Shown: positions 9,201 through 19,905 of the stretch, in pieces
Layout of the letters: each line of letters opens with the position of its first letter
Numbering within the stretch: the stretch's first letter is position 1
From: an uncultured bacterium
GTDB lineage: Bacteria; Armatimonadota; Hebobacteria; CAIYQO01
DNA length: 55,896 bases
Assembly (NCBI GenBank): GCA_903928345.1
Contig: CAIYQO010000270.1
Location: 1 to 55,896 of the forward strand
Direction: 5' to 3'
Notes under the pieces: model-generated
Told to the model about the DNA's origin: nothing
Database searches by the model: none
The model's input: only the letters and a program-made list of their open reading frames with translations
Translations under genes and position numbers: made by a program

Positions 9201-10030
9201 GTCCAGTCGATGACCAGCGGATCGGCGGCGCCCTTCGTAAACTTCACGGGGAATTCGCGGCCGTCGGAGAGGCGCACCGGGTGCGGGGTGATGTTATTCT
9301 TCGCTTCGAAGGCGCCTTGCCCCCAGCAGGTATTGGCCATGAAGGTAAAGACGCGGTCGGGGGTGACGCCGGGCTTGAAGATGTCCTTCATCGTCCAGCG
9401 GCCGTTGAGGCCGATAGTGTAGTTCGGTTCCAGGGTGATGGTCATCGCCTCGCCGACTTTGGGTATGTAGCCGTTTTTGCAGAGCAGCTCCCACGGGATA
9501 GCGAGTTCCTGCGTGTACCCTTTGCCGTCGGCGTTCTTCTGGAAGGCCTGCTGGGCGCCCTTCGTCTTCGCGTCACGCAGGGAACCGCCGTCGAAGCGGA
9601 CACCCCAGGCGACGTCGATAACATCGAGGCCATCGCGGTCGCGCCAAGCGGTCCAGTGGGCGCCGCGTTCATTGGGGGTACCCACGGCGGTGATGGTGCG
9701 GAACTGCAAGCAGTCGCCGGCAAACCCGTAGTTGCCCTTGGTGCTGCCGGGGTTGTTCATCGGCGTATCGTCAAGCCAGCGCACGAGAAGGTAGAGGTTC
9801 TTCTCGTCGTACATGGCGTGGAACCACGTGCCCATAGTGCCGCGCTGCTTCTCCGCATCGCTGCAGGTGAAGAGGCCGCCGGACAGGTCCCAGTCGTCGG
9901 TTTTGCCGTCGATGACCACCTTGCCCGGGGCGGGCAGGATGCTGAGGCCCAGGTTCTCCGTCTCGGTCGCCCACGTGGCGGCGCCGGCGAGGAGGAGCAG
10001 GGCGCAGAGGCCCAGCGCGATACGTTTCAT
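6212..10030 (-). CDS. giant secreted beta-propeller protein with flanking CBM9-like domains
   Basis: 1272 residues. Signal peptide MKRIALGLCALLLLAGAA. About residues 30-215 form a CBM9/DOMON-like carbohydrate-binding domain (VVIDGKTDDWDL, then NLYLLVRWLDD). About 300-350 resemble the FlgD Ig-like fold (GYISLNIKAADGTVVRQLL). About 375-1010 carry repeated PQQ/NHL-type propeller blades (NGTVYAQSWGGDLFQVD; AVGKDGRIFVAENAPSNQVRVF). The C-terminus (about 1065-1265) is a second CBM9-like domain (NLYLAWDVKDNTPW). ATG 10030 follows GGGAGAGTGACT. Likely extracellular glycan binding or recognition; no catalytic residues identified. It lies 152 bases downstream of the 1596-aa gene and may be co-transcribed with it. 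Confidence 0.8.
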   Translation of the reverse strand: MKRIALGLCALLLLAGAATWATETENLGLSILPAPGKVVIDGKTDDWDLSGGLFTCSDAEKQRGTMGTWFHAMYDEKNLYLLVRWLDDTPMNNPGSTKGNYGFAGDCLQFRTITAVGTPNERGAHWTAWRDRDGLDVIDVAWGVRFDGGSLRDAKTKGAQQAFQKNADGKGYTQELAIPWELLCKNGYIPKVGEAMTITLEPNYTIGLNGRWTMKDIFKPGVTPDRVFTFMANTCWGQGAFEAKNNITPHPVRLSDGREFPVKFTKGAADPLVIDWTGLIKVKELKGFKKINFTMPEDGYISLNIKAADGTVVRQLLTCAFYTKGKHTALWDGLTTTNWRTPGTPVSAGQYTWTAIWHKGIGLKLHGWADNAGTAPWDSSLTSNWGGDEGTPTGCASDDTKVYLGWSGAEAGKAMLATDLQGNVQWKASRFGMSAAEFIAVDNGTVYAQSWGGDLFQVDSKKGGFTVWTGGDDSPDVQIKSLWGDQKGPDSANGLAACGGKLLLIFTKTDTVLILDGKTGKVLHTYTVKAPTSGKFIDAGHAAIISDGSTVLKLDVDTGATAPLITGLTNAKALAVGKDGRIFVAENAPSNQVRVFTADGKPSLTIGRAGGRALTGKWTSDGMAFVNDLTVDAEGKLWAMESDWFPKRVSVWDTKTGALVKELFGPTSYGALGGAIDPLDPNVMAGAGCEWKLDPKTGQATCVGAFTRDGMENAQFGTGQNGRQYIATATRWAFDLGSVNIFERLGAGEYKQRARFFYVDKDNKEIPPPAHGQTGTATRTALWSDENGDGVEQPEEVTYQDGIIRMTGWYMYMTPDMTFYAGDKQYKVAGWSKCGAPKYDMANPVKMPAAGLGSVDDTLVMHQGAYGVNNGWNECWDIATGKLKWTYPDNFVGVHGSHNACPPENGMIRGSYGPCGATKLPVVGNAWVIATNVGEWHILTEDGFYLTRLFEPDPMQFKWPEVATPGVNMDNVPCGMGGEDFGGSIATSPDGKLYLQAGKTGFWNLDVTGLENVRTMKGDALTISAPETKQAQTLRESYLQETVGTPRLTVAHLTPTFTGNLDNDFKGAEIVKYQKQDDAAARSSVAYDATNLYLAWDVKDNTPWMNSATDPTQMYIGGDTVDFQLGTDPKADKNRGEGVRGDLRLSIGDFKGTPMAMLYRKVSDEKRKKLFSSGVVHEYWMDYVDAIPTAQVKVSLHRGGYVVEAAIPLAALGLTPADGLALHGDLGVTHGDPAGTRTRLRTYWANQHTGIVDDAVFELQMEPKNWGEMLFK

Positions 10031-10182
10031 AGTCACTCTCCCTGGTCTGTTCACCCGGCGTCTGCCGGGGAGTTTAACGGTAAATAGTACCGGGTGGTCG
10101 GCAGGTTGTCAAGGCACCAACCGAATGCCCGGCGCACCGAGCGTCCGCCTTCGCGGACGCAAAAGTAAGGTAACCGCAATCC

Positions 10183-13100
10183 CTATTGCACCGTCACCGA
10201 CGTCGCATAGCAGTCCTGCATGCCGACGGCTTCCAGACCGAGCAGGTGGTCGCCGGCGGGGAGGTCGAGGTCGGCGGTGAAGGTGGTGAACTCCTCCGGC
10301 TTGGGTTTCAGGATCGCCCACCCTTCCTTCGGGTCCACGGTGGAGAACTTCGCCAGCGCGCCGCCCACGGGGGTTGCCGTGCCAACGGGCTTGCCGTCGA
10401 GGTAGATGTGGAAGAGGGTCGCGGGACGCTCGTTCTTCACCAGCTTGTCGCGCATCGTCACGATGCTCTGCCAGCTCGATTGCACCATCGGGTGCTCGTC
10501 GAAGTACTTCGCCGCCGCGCGGATCGTCAGCACGGCGTGCTTGGCGGCGGGAATGCGCACCTGCTCTTGCGCGGCATCCATCCAGCGGAAATCGAGCACG
10601 TTACTCGGGTCCTGGTTAACCATCTTCAGGCTGCCGTCGATGTCGCGCAGATACCAATAGAAGGCGTTGAGCGGCAGCGGACCGTCCAGGGAGGCGGGAG
10701 TCGCCCAGGAGAGCAGCTTGCCGGCACGCAGGACGGCGTAATCCGCTTCCGGGGTGACCGGCGGCGCGGCGCTGAGGTCGATCGTGCGTACCACTGCACC
10801 AGCGTTGTCCAGCACCGTCACCTTGCCGTCCGCGTCGCCGACGGCGAAGCCGCCGCCCGTCAGCGGGAAGAGGCGCGGATACGCCCCCACGGTGACGTGG
10901 GCGTACCCGTTGCCGGTGGTGCCGCAGATCGCCAGATCGCCTTCCATGCCGCAGGCGGCGAGGAGCTTGCCGTCGGTGGACAGCGCCGTGTCGCACAGGT
11001 AGGCGGTGGGCAGCGTGAGGCTCTTCACTACGCCGTTGGCGCGGGCGTACCACTGCACCTTCGTCGCGCCCGGCGCGCGTTGGAAAGCCACTAGGGTGTC
11101 GTCGGTCATCAACAGCTTCTGCTCCACGGTGAAGGGCGCGCTCCAGTTGGCTTTATGCGCGGTGAGGGCGAAGCCGGGGATCTCTTTCCCGGTCTTCGTG
11201 TCGGTGACGGTGATCGCCGTCACCACGTCGTCATTGTCCTTGTGCACGGTGGTAATCGCCGTTTTGAAGATGGGCGGATCGATCTTCTTCAAGTTGTCGA
11301 TCACCTGCGCGTGCGGCGTCACCGTGCCGTCAGGGGCGATCTCCTTGTCGCCGGCGGTTGTGTTCAGCACCGCGTTGTCGCCGAAGGTCTGCGTGAAGTC
11401 GCCCAGCGCGCGCCAGCGCAGTGTACCGTCGAAGCCCCACCCGCAGGCCATGCGGGGCATGGAGGTGACGATCTGCCCCGGCGTGACCGCCACCGTGCCG
11501 GTGGTCGACACGTCGGGCAGCCAGGTGACCTTGTTGTCCTTATCGACGACGGCGGTGGTGTGCCCATACCGCCCCAGGCTGACGACCAGCTTGTCCCCCG
11601 CGGGGATCACATTGTGCACAGTGACCAGGGTGAAGAGGTCGCCAGACGGCTGCGCCGTATAGGTCTTCGCGCCGTTTGCCGTTAGCTTGCGGCCCGAAAG
11701 GATCTCCTCGGCGGTCAGCGGCAGCCCGCGCTGCGCCAGCATTCGGGTGCGCGCCGCGCGCACGCCGTCGGTGACGGCGTCGTGGGCGGGCAGGTGCAAT
11801 AGCGCGTCGATGCCGGCGTTGACGCCGTCCAGGTCGCCGCCGGAGACCACCAGCGTGTCGGCGCGCAGGCCCAGCGCCCACGGCAGGCGTTGCACCAGCG
11901 CCCCGCCGGGGGCATCGGTGCTGCGGTCGTTCCAGAGCAGCCCGGAGGCGGCCACGCCGGCGAGCACCGGATTTTTGCCGGGCATCCCGAGCAGGAGGAT
12001 CGCCTTGCCGTAACGGTAGCCGGTCATGGCCGACCCGTAGAAGTTGCCGTTGACATCCTGGTCCATGTTATTGAACTTCACCTTGCCGATGGCCTCGCCG
12101 CGCGTCACGGCGTCGTTATCCGCCTGCTGCTTGGGATCCTCCACCGTGTAGCCTTGTTCATACACGAGGGTCGGCGGGTTATCCCACACGCGCGCCTTTA
12201 CACCCTGCTTCACCAGGCCGTCGGCCAGCCGCTGTGCCGCGGCGGCCAGCGCAGGGTCGAAGACGGGGATCACCAGCTCCGGCTTGCCCACCAGGAAGTG
12301 CCCCACCCCCTCCGGGTCGCGCACGGAAGCGCCGGCCACGCGCGTCGCGTTCAGCGCCGTGGCGGCACGCACGGTGAGGGGTAGCACCACCCGCTGGCCG
12401 TCGCAGAGCTGTGTGACGTCGAGGCGATACGCCCCCGCCGCGTCGAGCGCGCCCGTGGGCAGTGTGGCGGTGAGTATGCCCTGCGTGTTGGTAGCACGGT
12501 AGAAGGTGCCGCGCGCCGTGCCGTCCGGCGCGATCAGGGTCAGTTCCACCGGCACCACGGCGGCCAGCGCCTTGCCATCGGTATCGGTGGCGGTGTAGCG
12601 CACGTCGATGGCGTCGCCGGCGGTCACGTTTTGCGTGGCCTCCGCCTTGCCCGCGCCCAGCGGCCGTGGGTAACAGGCGAGGATGCGGCCCGGGGTCATC
12701 GTCAGATCGCACGCCACCTGCCGCGCGCCGCCTTTGCGCACCACGGACACGCGGGCCATGCGGAAGAGGTCATACACCGCGGCGGTATCCGGCGCGCGGA
12801 CGATCAGGTCGGTCTGCAGCGGCATCCAACTGGCAATAGCGCCCAGCCCGTGGCCGGTCATCGCCGCCTGATATGCCGGGCTGCGCTGCTCCTCCGGGGT
12901 GAACTGCGCGGCGATGTCCACCGCGCTGTCGTTGGCGATCACGGCGAAGGTGGCCGCACCGCCTTGCAGCGTGCTGATCGCCACGTCGGGATTCGTCGTG
13001 TCGAAGGGCAGCGTCTCGATGGCGCCGGTGAGCAGTGTGCGCAACTGCGGGCAACGCGTCGCCGCCAGCGCGCGCATGTCGCTGATGGTGGCATCCTGCC

Positions 13101-14973
13101 GGTTGAAGGCGGTCATGGCGTTGTACGGATGCCCCAGGTCGAAGCGCGGCAGGTCGAGGACGGCGGACTTCTCCGCATAGGGCCAGTCGACCGTCGTCGC
13201 GGTGTCGGTGATGACCCGCCCGCCCGCGGCGGCGAAGGCATGCAGTTTGGCTTCGGCGTCTGCGGGCAGCGTTTCCGTCTGCCCGAGTGCCACTACCACC
13301 TCGGTGCCCGCCGGCACGCCGTTGGCGAGGGTTTCCTCGGTGAGCAGATACGGCGGCATCCCGACGTGGGAAAGCAGGTAGAGCATCTTCACCATGCCAT
13401 CCACGTAGGACTGGGCGTATGGGGTGATGACGCACTGGCGCTTGGAGTAGAGCAGCGCGAGGCGCGGCGCGGGTGTCGCCCGCGTGAAGAGCCCGCCGAA
13501 GCGCTGGAAGAGGCGGCCCACGGCGTCGATTTCGCGGTTCTGGTCCCCATTGTCGCGCACGGCGGCCTGGTTGACGCCCAGGTTGCCGCCCATCTCCATC
13601 GCGTAGCCGGTACCCTGCGCGCCGCGCCCGACGAGGAGCAGCCCGTTGCGGAAGATGTTGCCGTTCTGCACGCCGTACGAAGTATCGATCCACAGCGGCT
13701 GCTTGGGGTCGCGGTTCGCACCGAGCAGCGTGCCCGCCAAGGCCGTTTCATAGATATGTTCCGGTGCGCCGCCCTGGTCGTCCCACACCGCCACGAAGCG
13801 GAAATCCAGCGGACGGTACGACGCGGCGTGATACCCGCCGTCGCGCGGCTTGCAATGGTTAATGGTGTTACTGGTGGAATTCGCCAGCGTGGCATCCAGG
13901 TCGCGCAGCGCCGCTTGATAGCCGGTGTAGCGGCGCGCGTTGAGGGTCATCAGGAAGCCGTACCACTTTTGCGCGCGGTCTTTCAGCGCGTCGAGTTGCG
14001 CGGCGTCCATCGTCTGGCCGTGACCGGCCACGTCCTGCGCCCAGCGGAAGGAGGGCGCGTCGATGTAGCCCATCGCGCCCGCCGAATGGGTGGCAGCGGC
14101 GAGTTGCAGCGCTTCGTCGGCGGAGAGCGGCTTCACGCCCAGCGTCTTCTCCGCGTACGCATACAGGTTATCCTCCTGCGCCTTCAGATATTTGTGCAGG
14201 CGCTCGCGCATGACGTCGCCGCCCCAGCCCCAGTACGTCACAAGCCCGGTGTAGTGGCCGATAAAGCCGGTGGGGTCGTAGTCATAGAGCGAGCCGGCGT
14301 AGCCGGGGTAGCGCATGTGCACCGCGTTGCCCAGCAGGAGGCGGCGGGTGTATTCGCCATCGGTGCTGTCGAGCAGGTAGGGCGGATAGAAGCTGAAGGG
14401 CCGCGAGGCGTCCTGGTTCCAGAAGAGCACCTGGTGCGCCATCAACGCGTCGAAGTGCCCGTTGAGCTGTGCGGGCGACTCGCTGCTCACTTTGTCGGTC
14501 ACGTTGAAGCGCCCGTCGGTCATGAGATTGAGCTGCCCGGTGAGGTGGGCCATGTCGCCGTTGGGCACGTAGCCGGTGGATTCGTCCATAATCATCCCCG
14601 GCGAGGCGACGGTGGTGTCGCGCACGGTGACCATCAGCGTGAACGGTGCGCCCGCCCCCTCCGCGTGCAGCGTGTAGACGCCCTGTCCCAGCCGCTCCGT
14701 GGGCAGGCTCAGGTGCAGTTGCCCCACGCCGTCCCGCGGCGTCAGTGTGCCGGTGTAGATCGGCTGCGCCTTCGCGTCGCCGAGGCCCAGCGTCACGCGC
14801 ACCGTGACCGGCGTGGCCAGCGGCGTGGTGAGGGAGAGGACGATGGGTTCCCCGCGCCAGAAGACGGCGCGCCCGGAGGCGGTGACGAAGGCGGGCTCAA
14901 GACCGGCGGCGGCGGCGAGGAGCGGGAGGCACGCGAGCAGCACGAAGGACCACGTACGCTGGGCGGATTTCAT
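10183..14973 (-). CDS. giant secreted multidomain glycosidase-like protein
   Basis: 1596 residues, signal peptide at 1-24. Residues about 25-120 form a beta-sandwich; about 125-480 look like a TIM-barrel region with many aromatic residues (FSFYPPYLL, THYW-type TYWGWGGDV); about 505-640 resemble the GATase-like/GH42 middle domain (APRLALLYSK; VVVALGQTETLPADAEAK); about 780-880 a macroglobulin-like sandwich (VELTLIAPDGTARGTFY); beyond about 1050 propeller-like repeats. I infer a polysaccharide-active enzyme but recognise no specific GH family or catalytic pair. ATG 14973 with CAGGAG 10 bases upstream is preferred over a longer frame to 15255. Confidence 0.7.
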   Translation of the reverse strand: MKSAQRTWSFVLLACLPLLAAAAGLEPAFVTASGRAVFWRGEPIVLSLTTPLATPVTVRVTLGLGDAKAQPIYTGTLTPRDGVGQLHLSLPTERLGQGVYTLHAEGAGAPFTLMVTVRDTTVASPGMIMDESTGYVPNGDMAHLTGQLNLMTDGRFNVTDKVSSESPAQLNGHFDALMAHQVLFWNQDASRPFSFYPPYLLDSTDGEYTRRLLLGNAVHMRYPGYAGSLYDYDPTGFIGHYTGLVTYWGWGGDVMRERLHKYLKAQEDNLYAYAEKTLGVKPLSADEALQLAAATHSAGAMGYIDAPSFRWAQDVAGHGQTMDAAQLDALKDRAQKWYGFLMTLNARRYTGYQAALRDLDATLANSTSNTINHCKPRDGGYHAASYRPLDFRFVAVWDDQGGAPEHIYETALAGTLLGANRDPKQPLWIDTSYGVQNGNIFRNGLLLVGRGAQGTGYAMEMGGNLGVNQAAVRDNGDQNREIDAVGRLFQRFGGLFTRATPAPRLALLYSKRQCVITPYAQSYVDGMVKMLYLLSHVGMPPYLLTEETLANGVPAGTEVVVALGQTETLPADAEAKLHAFAAAGGRVITDTATTVDWPYAEKSAVLDLPRFDLGHPYNAMTAFNRQDATISDMRALAATRCPQLRTLLTGAIETLPFDTTNPDVAISTLQGGAATFAVIANDSAVDIAAQFTPEEQRSPAYQAAMTGHGLGAIASWMPLQTDLIVRAPDTAAVYDLFRMARVSVVRKGGARQVACDLTMTPGRILACYPRPLGAGKAEATQNVTAGDAIDVRYTATDTDGKALAAVVPVELTLIAPDGTARGTFYRATNTQGILTATLPTGALDAAGAYRLDVTQLCDGQRVVLPLTVRAATALNATRVAGASVRDPEGVGHFLVGKPELVIPVFDPALAAAAQRLADGLVKQGVKARVWDNPPTLVYEQGYTVEDPKQQADNDAVTRGEAIGKVKFNNMDQDVNGNFYGSAMTGYRYGKAILLLGMPGKNPVLAGVAASGLLWNDRSTDAPGGALVQRLPWALGLRADTLVVSGGDLDGVNAGIDALLHLPAHDAVTDGVRAARTRMLAQRGLPLTAEEILSGRKLTANGAKTYTAQPSGDLFTLVTVHNVIPAGDKLVVSLGRYGHTTAVVDKDNKVTWLPDVSTTGTVAVTPGQIVTSMPRMACGWGFDGTLRWRALGDFTQTFGDNAVLNTTAGDKEIAPDGTVTPHAQVIDNLKKIDPPIFKTAITTVHKDNDDVVTAITVTDTKTGKEIPGFALTAHKANWSAPFTVEQKLLMTDDTLVAFQRAPGATKVQWYARANGVVKSLTLPTAYLCDTALSTDGKLLAACGMEGDLAICGTTGNGYAHVTVGAYPRLFPLTGGGFAVGDADGKVTVLDNAGAVVRTIDLSAAPPVTPEADYAVLRAGKLLSWATPASLDGPLPLNAFYWYLRDIDGSLKMVNQDPSNVLDFRWMDAAQEQVRIPAAKHAVLTIRAAAKYFDEHPMVQSSWQSIVTMRDKLVKNERPATLFHIYLDGKPVGTATPVGGALAKFSTVDPKEGWAILKPKPEEFTTFTADLDLPAGDHLLGLEAVGMQDCYATSVTVQ

Positions 14974-15325
14974 CACGATACTCCTGGTTCGACGAGGGAT
15001 ACGGTATCCGATTGGATACCTATGCGTATAAATAGTTTCGCTGGAGGTGCCGTTCTTCCTTGCGGGTGGGCGAGAAAGATTAGTATACCGGGAAAGGGAA
15101 GCAAGCTGTGTAATCTTTTTCCCCCATTCATACCGACTTGGTTGCGTCAGAGCACGATTTGGGTTTATAATCTCCTGCTTCTCAATCGGGCTCTCGCTCG
15201 TCGCGCGCATAGCGGTGCGACGTGCCGGGTACGATGCGCTATAGGCATCGCCCACTCGAGTGAGAATTTCGCGCCGGCGACGATCCGTGCACCGAAGCCA
15301 TCATGAAAGGTAGTTGACTGGTCTC
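14974..15325. promoter_or_regulatory. divergent control region with palindrome and gltB promoter candidate
   Basis: 352 bases without a gene. A perfect 7-base inverted repeat GGTATCC-GATT-GGATACC lies at 15003-15020, about 30-47 bases before the start of the minus-strand giant gene, where an operator would act. For gltB, TTGCGT (15142-15147), an 18-base spacer and TATAAT (15166-15171) make a plausible sigma70-type promoter. Confidence 0.45.
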
Positions 15326-18300
15326 ATGGGACTTCCCCAGAAGCAAGGCCTGTACGATCCGCGATTCGAGCACGACTCCTGCGGCGTCGGGTTCGTGGTA
15401 CATATTAAAGGCGTGCGCTCGCACGCCATTGTGGTTCAGGCTCTCACCGTGCTCAAAAACCTCGACCACCGTGGCGCGCGCGGCAGCGAGCCGAACACCG
15501 GAGACGGCGCAGGCATCCTGCTGCAGCTCCCGGATACCTTCTTCCGCAAAGTCTGCCCCTTCCCGCTGCCCGCGGCGGGCGCCTACGGCGTGGGGATGCT
15601 CTTTCTGCCCCCCGACGCCACTGAGCGCGCGAAATGCGAGCAACACGTCGCGGCGATTGTGGCGGAGGAAGGGCAGGTCGTCCTCGGATGGCGCGACGTG
15701 CCCACCGACGGCAGCAACCTGGGCGACACCGCGCGTTCCTGCGAGCCGGTGGTGCGGCAAGTCTTCGTGGGGCGCGGCGCCGGCGTGACCGACGCGCTCG
15801 CCTTCGAGCGCAAGCTGTACGTCATTCGCAAGCGCGCGGAGAACGACATCCGCTTCACCGCGCACTACAGCGATTACTTTTACGCCTCCAGCTTCTCCGC
15901 GCGGACGATCGTCTACAAGGGCATGCTCATCCCGCAGCAGGTGGAGACGTTCTTCCCCGAGCTGCTCGACGAGGAGTTCACCTCCGCGCTCGCGCTGGTG
16001 CACTCCCGCTTCAGCACCAACACCTTCCCGAGTTGGGAGCGCGCTCATCCGTATCGTTACGTCATCCACAACGGCGAGATCAACACGCTGCGCGGCAACG
16101 TGAACTGGATGCGCGCGCGGCAGGCGTTGCTGGAGACGGAAGTCTTCGGCGACGATCTGTCCCGCGTCTTCCCGGTAATCCACGAGGACGGCAGCGACTC
16201 GGCGATGTTCGACAACTGCCTGGAATTCCTCACCCTGGCGGGTCGGCCCCTCGCACACGCGATGATGATGATGATCCCCGAACCGTGGGCGAATCACGAG
16301 AGCATGAGCGCGGCGCAGAAGGCGTTTTACGAGTACCACAGTTGCCTGATGGAGCCGTGGGACGGCCCCGCCTCCATCGCCTTCACCGACGGCACCTGCG
16401 TGGGCGCCGTGCTCGACCGCAACGGTCTGCGCCCCTCGCGCTACTACGTCACTACCGACGACCTCATCGTCATGGCTTCCGAAGTGGGCGTGCTGGATAT
16501 CCCGCCGGAGCGCGTGATTGAGAAGGGTCGCCTGCAGCCGGGCCGCATGTTCCTCATCGACACCGCCGCCGGGCGCATCATCGACGACGCCGAGTTGAAG
16601 CGCCAATATGCCGACGCACTGCCCTACCGCGCGTGGCTGGATCAGCACATCGTGGAACTCGCCGCGCTGCCGCAGCCACCGACGGTGCAGGAGCCGGATC
16701 ACGACACCGTGCTGGAGCGCCAGCTCGCTTTCGGCTACACCTACGAAGATCTGCGCTTCGTGATGGCCCCCATGGCGCGCGACGCGGTGGAGCCGTTGGG
16801 CTCCATGGGCAACGACGCCCCGCTGGCGGTGCTCTCCGAGAAGCCGCAGCTCCTCTACACCTACTTCAAGCAGCTCTTCGCCCAGGTGACGAACCCGCCC
16901 ATCGACTCGATCCGCGAGGAAATCGTCACCGACATGGGGATGTCCATCGGCACCGAACGCAACCTGCTCAAGCCCGAGCCGGAGAGCGCGGCGCAGATCA
17001 AACTGCCGATGCCCATCCTGACGAACGAGGAGTTGGAGAAGCTGCGCCATATCGACCGCGCCGGCTTCAACGCCGTCACGCTGCCCATGCTCTTCCCCGC
17101 CGGCTCCGGCGGCGCGGGGCTGGAGCAGGCACTCGCCGCCCTCTGCGCGCAGGCCGACGCCGCCATCGCCACGGGTGCGAACATCGTCATCCTCTCCGAC
17201 CGCGGCGTGGACGCCGCGCATGCCCCTATCCCGGCGCTGCTCGCCACCGCCGGTGTGCACCACCACCTCATCCGTGAAGGGACGCGCACGAAGATCGGGC
17301 TGGTCGTCGAATCGGGCGAGCCGCGCGAGGTGCACCACTTCGCCCTGCTCATCGGCTTCGGCGCCAGCGCCGTCAACGCGTATCTCGCCTATGAGACGCT
17401 GGACGATATGATTCGCCAGGGGTTGCTGCCCGACACCACCCGCGCCGTCGCGGTGAAGAAATTCATCAAGGCCGGCGCCAAGGGCGTGGTGAAAACGATG
17501 TCGAAGATGGGCATCTCCGCCGTGCAGAGTTATCACGGCGCGCAGGTCTTCGAGGCCGTGGGCTTGCAGCAGGCCGTCATCGACCACTACTTCACCGGCA
17601 CCCCCTCCCGCGTGGAGGGGATCGGACTGGCGGAAATCGCGCGCGAAGCGGAAATGCGCCACGCAAAGGCCTTCCCGGCGCGCGGCCCTCACGACGCGGT
17701 ACTCGACTCCGGCGGCGCCTACCAGTGGCGCAAGGACGGCGAGTACCACCTCTTCAATCCGGAGACGATTTACACGCTGCAGCAGGCCACCCGCCGCAAC
17801 GACTATGCGTTGTTCGGCGAGTTCTCCAAGCTCGTCAACGACCAGAGCAGCCACCTGTGCACGTTGCGCGGGTTGCTCAAGTTCGCCGACGGTCGCACCC
17901 CCGTGCCGCTGGACGAAGTCGAGTCGGTAGAGACCATCGTGCGCCGCTTCAAGACGGGCGCGATGTCCTACGGGTCGATCAGCAAGGAAGCGCACGAGGC
18001 GATGGCCATCGCCATGAACCGCCTGGGCGGGCGCAGCAACACCGGCGAAGGCGGCGAGGACCCCGAACGCTTCGTGCCCGACGCCAACGGCGATTCCCGC
18101 TGCAGCGCCATCAAGCAGGTGGCTTCGGGGCGCTTCGGCGTCACCAGTCAGTACCTGGTGAACTCGAAAGAGATCCAGATCAAAATGGCGCAGGGTGCCA
18201 AGCCCGGCGAAGGCGGCCAACTGCCTGGCACGAAAGTCTACCCCTGGGTGGCGCGCGTGCGCCATTCCACCCCGGGCGTTGGCCTCATCTCCCCGCCGCC

Positions 18301-19903
18301 GCACCATGACATCTACTCCATCGAAGACCTGGCGGAGCTGATCCACGACTTGAAGAACGCCAACCACCACGCGCGCATCAATGTGAAGCTGGTGGCGGAG
18401 GTCGGCGTGGGCACTATCGCCGCGGGGGTCGCCAAGGCGCACGCCGACGTGATCCTCATCAGCGGTCATGACGGCGGCACCGGCGCCTCGCCGCGCAGCA
18501 GCGTGCGCTACGCCGGCCTGCCGTGGGAACTCGGCCTGGCGGAGACGCACCAGACGCTGGTGCTCAATAAACTGCGCAGCCGCGTGGTGGTGGAGACGGA
18601 CGGCAAGCTGATGACGGGCCGCGACGTGGTAATTGCCGCGCTACTCGGTGCCGAAGAGTACGGCTTTGCCACCGCCCCGCTGGTCACGCTCGGGTGCGTC
18701 ATGATGCGCGTCTGCCAGCTCGACACCTGTCCGGTGGGCGTGGCGACGCAGAACCCCGCCCTGCGCGACCGCTTCCGCGGCGACCCGCAATACCTGGTGA
18801 ACTTCTTCACCTTTGTAGCCACGGAGATGCGCGAGATCATGGCCGCCCTCGGCTTCCGCACCGTGACCGAGATGATCGGCCGCACCGACTGCCTGGAAGC
18901 CAACACGGCGATCGCGCATTGGAAGTCCGCCGGCGTCGACCTCTCGCCGCTGCTCTTCCAGCCGGAAGTGGGCGACGACGTGCCCCGCTACTGCACCACC
19001 GCGCAAGAGCACGGCCTGGAGCACGCGCTGGACAACACCGCGTTGCTCGCCCTGTGCGCGCCCGCGCTGGAGCGCGGGGAGCAGGTGAGCGCCACGCTGG
19101 CGATTAAGAACACCAACCGCGTGGTGGGCACCATCCTGGGCAGCGCCCTCACGCGGCGCTACGGCGGCGACGGCCTGCCCGACGACACCATCGCGCTCCA
19201 CCTGCAAGGGTCGGCGGGACAGAGCTTCGGCGCCTTCGTGCCGCGCGGCATCACTCTGAAGTTGGAAGGCGACGCCAACGACTACCTGGGCAAGGGGCTC
19301 AGCGGCGGTAAGATCATCGTCTACCCGCCCGCGGCGTCCACCTTCGTGGCGGAGGAGAACATCATCATCGGCAACGTGGCCTTCTACGGCGCCACGGGCG
19401 GTGAGGCCTACATCCGCGGCATGGCCGGTGAACGCTTCTGCGTGCGCAACAGCGGCGTGCGCGCCGTGGTGGAGGCCGTGGGCGACCATGGCTGCGAATA
19501 CATGACCGGTGGCCGCGTGGTGGTGCTGGGCGCCACCGGGCGCAACTTCGCGGCGGGGATGTCCGGCGGTATCGCCTACATCCTCGACGAAGCGGGCGAC
19601 TTTGCCTCCCGCTGCAACACCCAGATGGTCGACCTGCTCCCGGTGACCGATCCCGCGGAGTTGGACGACGTGAAGGGGATGATCCGCCGACACGCGGAAT
19701 ACACCGAAAGCGACCGCGCGTGGGCCGTGCTCGCGCGCTGGGACGACTTTGCGCCGAAGTTCGTGAAGGTGTTGCCGAAGGACTATGCCCGCGTGTTGGC
19801 CTGCCTGGACCGCGTTCAGCAGTCCGGCCTGAGTGGCGACGACGCCGTGATGGCCGCCTTCGAAGAGAATAGCCGCGACCTCGCGCGCATTGGAGGTAAC
19901 TAG
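15326..19903 (+). CDS. gltB: glutamate synthase large subunit
   Basis: Converts 2-oxoglutarate and glutamine to two glutamate. The N-terminal class II glutaminase domain has its nucleophile Cys in [11 protein letters not shown] after a short propeptide. The central domain is followed by the FMN-binding synthase barrel ([20 protein letters not shown]) and the 3Fe-4S cysteine motif [17 protein letters not shown]-terminal GXGXG beta-helix begins near [11 protein letters not shown]. About 1525 residues, normal for the bacterial NADPH enzyme. ATG 15326 gives MGLPQK; an in-frame TTG at 15314 is closer to AAAGG and cannot be ruled out. gltD follows 2 bases after the stop. Confidence 0.97.
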   Translation: MGLPQKQGLYDPRFEHDSCGVGFVVHIKGVRSHAIVVQALTVLKNLDHRGARGSEPNTGDGAGILLQLPDTFFRKVCPFPLPAAGAYGVGMLFLPPDATERAKCEQHVAAIVAEEGQVVLGWRDVPTDGSNLGDTARSCEPVVRQVFVGRGAGVTDALAFERKLYVIRKRAENDIRFTAHYSDYFYASSFSARTIVYKGMLIPQQVETFFPELLDEEFTSALALVHSRFSTNTFPSWERAHPYRYVIHNGEINTLRGNVNWMRARQALLETEVFGDDLSRVFPVIHEDGSDSAMFDNCLEFLTLAGRPLAHAMMMMIPEPWANHESMSAAQKAFYEYHSCLMEPWDGPASIAFTDGTCVGAVLDRNGLRPSRYYVTTDDLIVMASEVGVLDIPPERVIEKGRLQPGRMFLIDTAAGRIIDDAELKRQYADALPYRAWLDQHIVELAALPQPPTVQEPDHDTVLERQLAFGYTYEDLRFVMAPMARDAVEPLGSMGNDAPLAVLSEKPQLLYTYFKQLFAQVTNPPIDSIREEIVTDMGMSIGTERNLLKPEPESAAQIKLPMPILTNEELEKLRHIDRAGFNAVTLPMLFPAGSGGAGLEQALAALCAQADAAIATGANIVILSDRGVDAAHAPIPALLATAGVHHHLIREGTRTKIGLVVESGEPREVHHFALLIGFGASAVNAYLAYETLDDMIRQGLLPDTTRAVAVKKFIKAGAKGVVKTMSKMGISAVQSYHGAQVFEAVGLQQAVIDHYFTGTPSRVEGIGLAEIAREAEMRHAKAFPARGPHDAVLDSGGAYQWRKDGEYHLFNPETIYTLQQATRRNDYALFGEFSKLVNDQSSHLCTLRGLLKFADGRTPVPLDEVESVETIVRRFKTGAMSYGSISKEAHEAMAIAMNRLGGRSNTGEGGEDPERFVPDANGDSRCSAIKQVASGRFGVTSQYLVNSKEIQIKMAQGAKPGEGGQLPGTKVYPWVARVRHSTPGVGLISPPPHHDIYSIEDLAELIHDLKNANHHARINVKLVAEVGVGTIAAGVAKAHADVILISGHDGGTGASPRSSVRYAGLPWELGLAETHQTLVLNKLRSRVVVETDGKLMTGRDVVIAALLGAEEYGFATAPLVTLGCVMMRVCQLDTCPVGVATQNPALRDRFRGDPQYLVNFFTFVATEMREIMAALGFRTVTEMIGRTDCLEANTAIAHWKSAGVDLSPLLFQPEVGDDVPRYCTTAQEHGLEHALDNTALLALCAPALERGEQVSATLAIKNTNRVVGTILGSALTRRYGGDGLPDDTIALHLQGSAGQSFGAFVPRGITLKLEGDANDYLGKGLSGGKIIVYPPAASTFVAEENIIIGNVAFYGATGGEAYIRGMAGERFCVRNSGVRAVVEAVGDHGCEYMTGGRVVVLGATGRNFAAGMSGGIAYILDEAGDFASRCNTQMVDLLPVTDPAELDDVKGMIRRHAEYTESDRAWAVLARWDDFAPKFVKVLPKDYARVLACLDRVQQSGLSGDDAVMAAFEENSRDLARIGGN

Positions 19904-19905
19904 CC

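Noticed and set aside
10141-10160. Hairpin GCGTCCGC/GCGGACGC as a terminator of the 1596-aa gene
   Set aside because: On the minus strand the T-rich stretch precedes the stem instead of following it, so it is not a typical terminator.
12631-15306. 891-residue open frame antisense to the 1596-aa gene
   Set aside because: No ribosome-binding site, no recognisable domain; the opposite strand has a signal peptide and coherent domains.
15239-18550. 1103-residue open frame antisense to gltB
   Set aside because: gltB on the other strand is unambiguous. The antisense frame is a codon-bias shadow.
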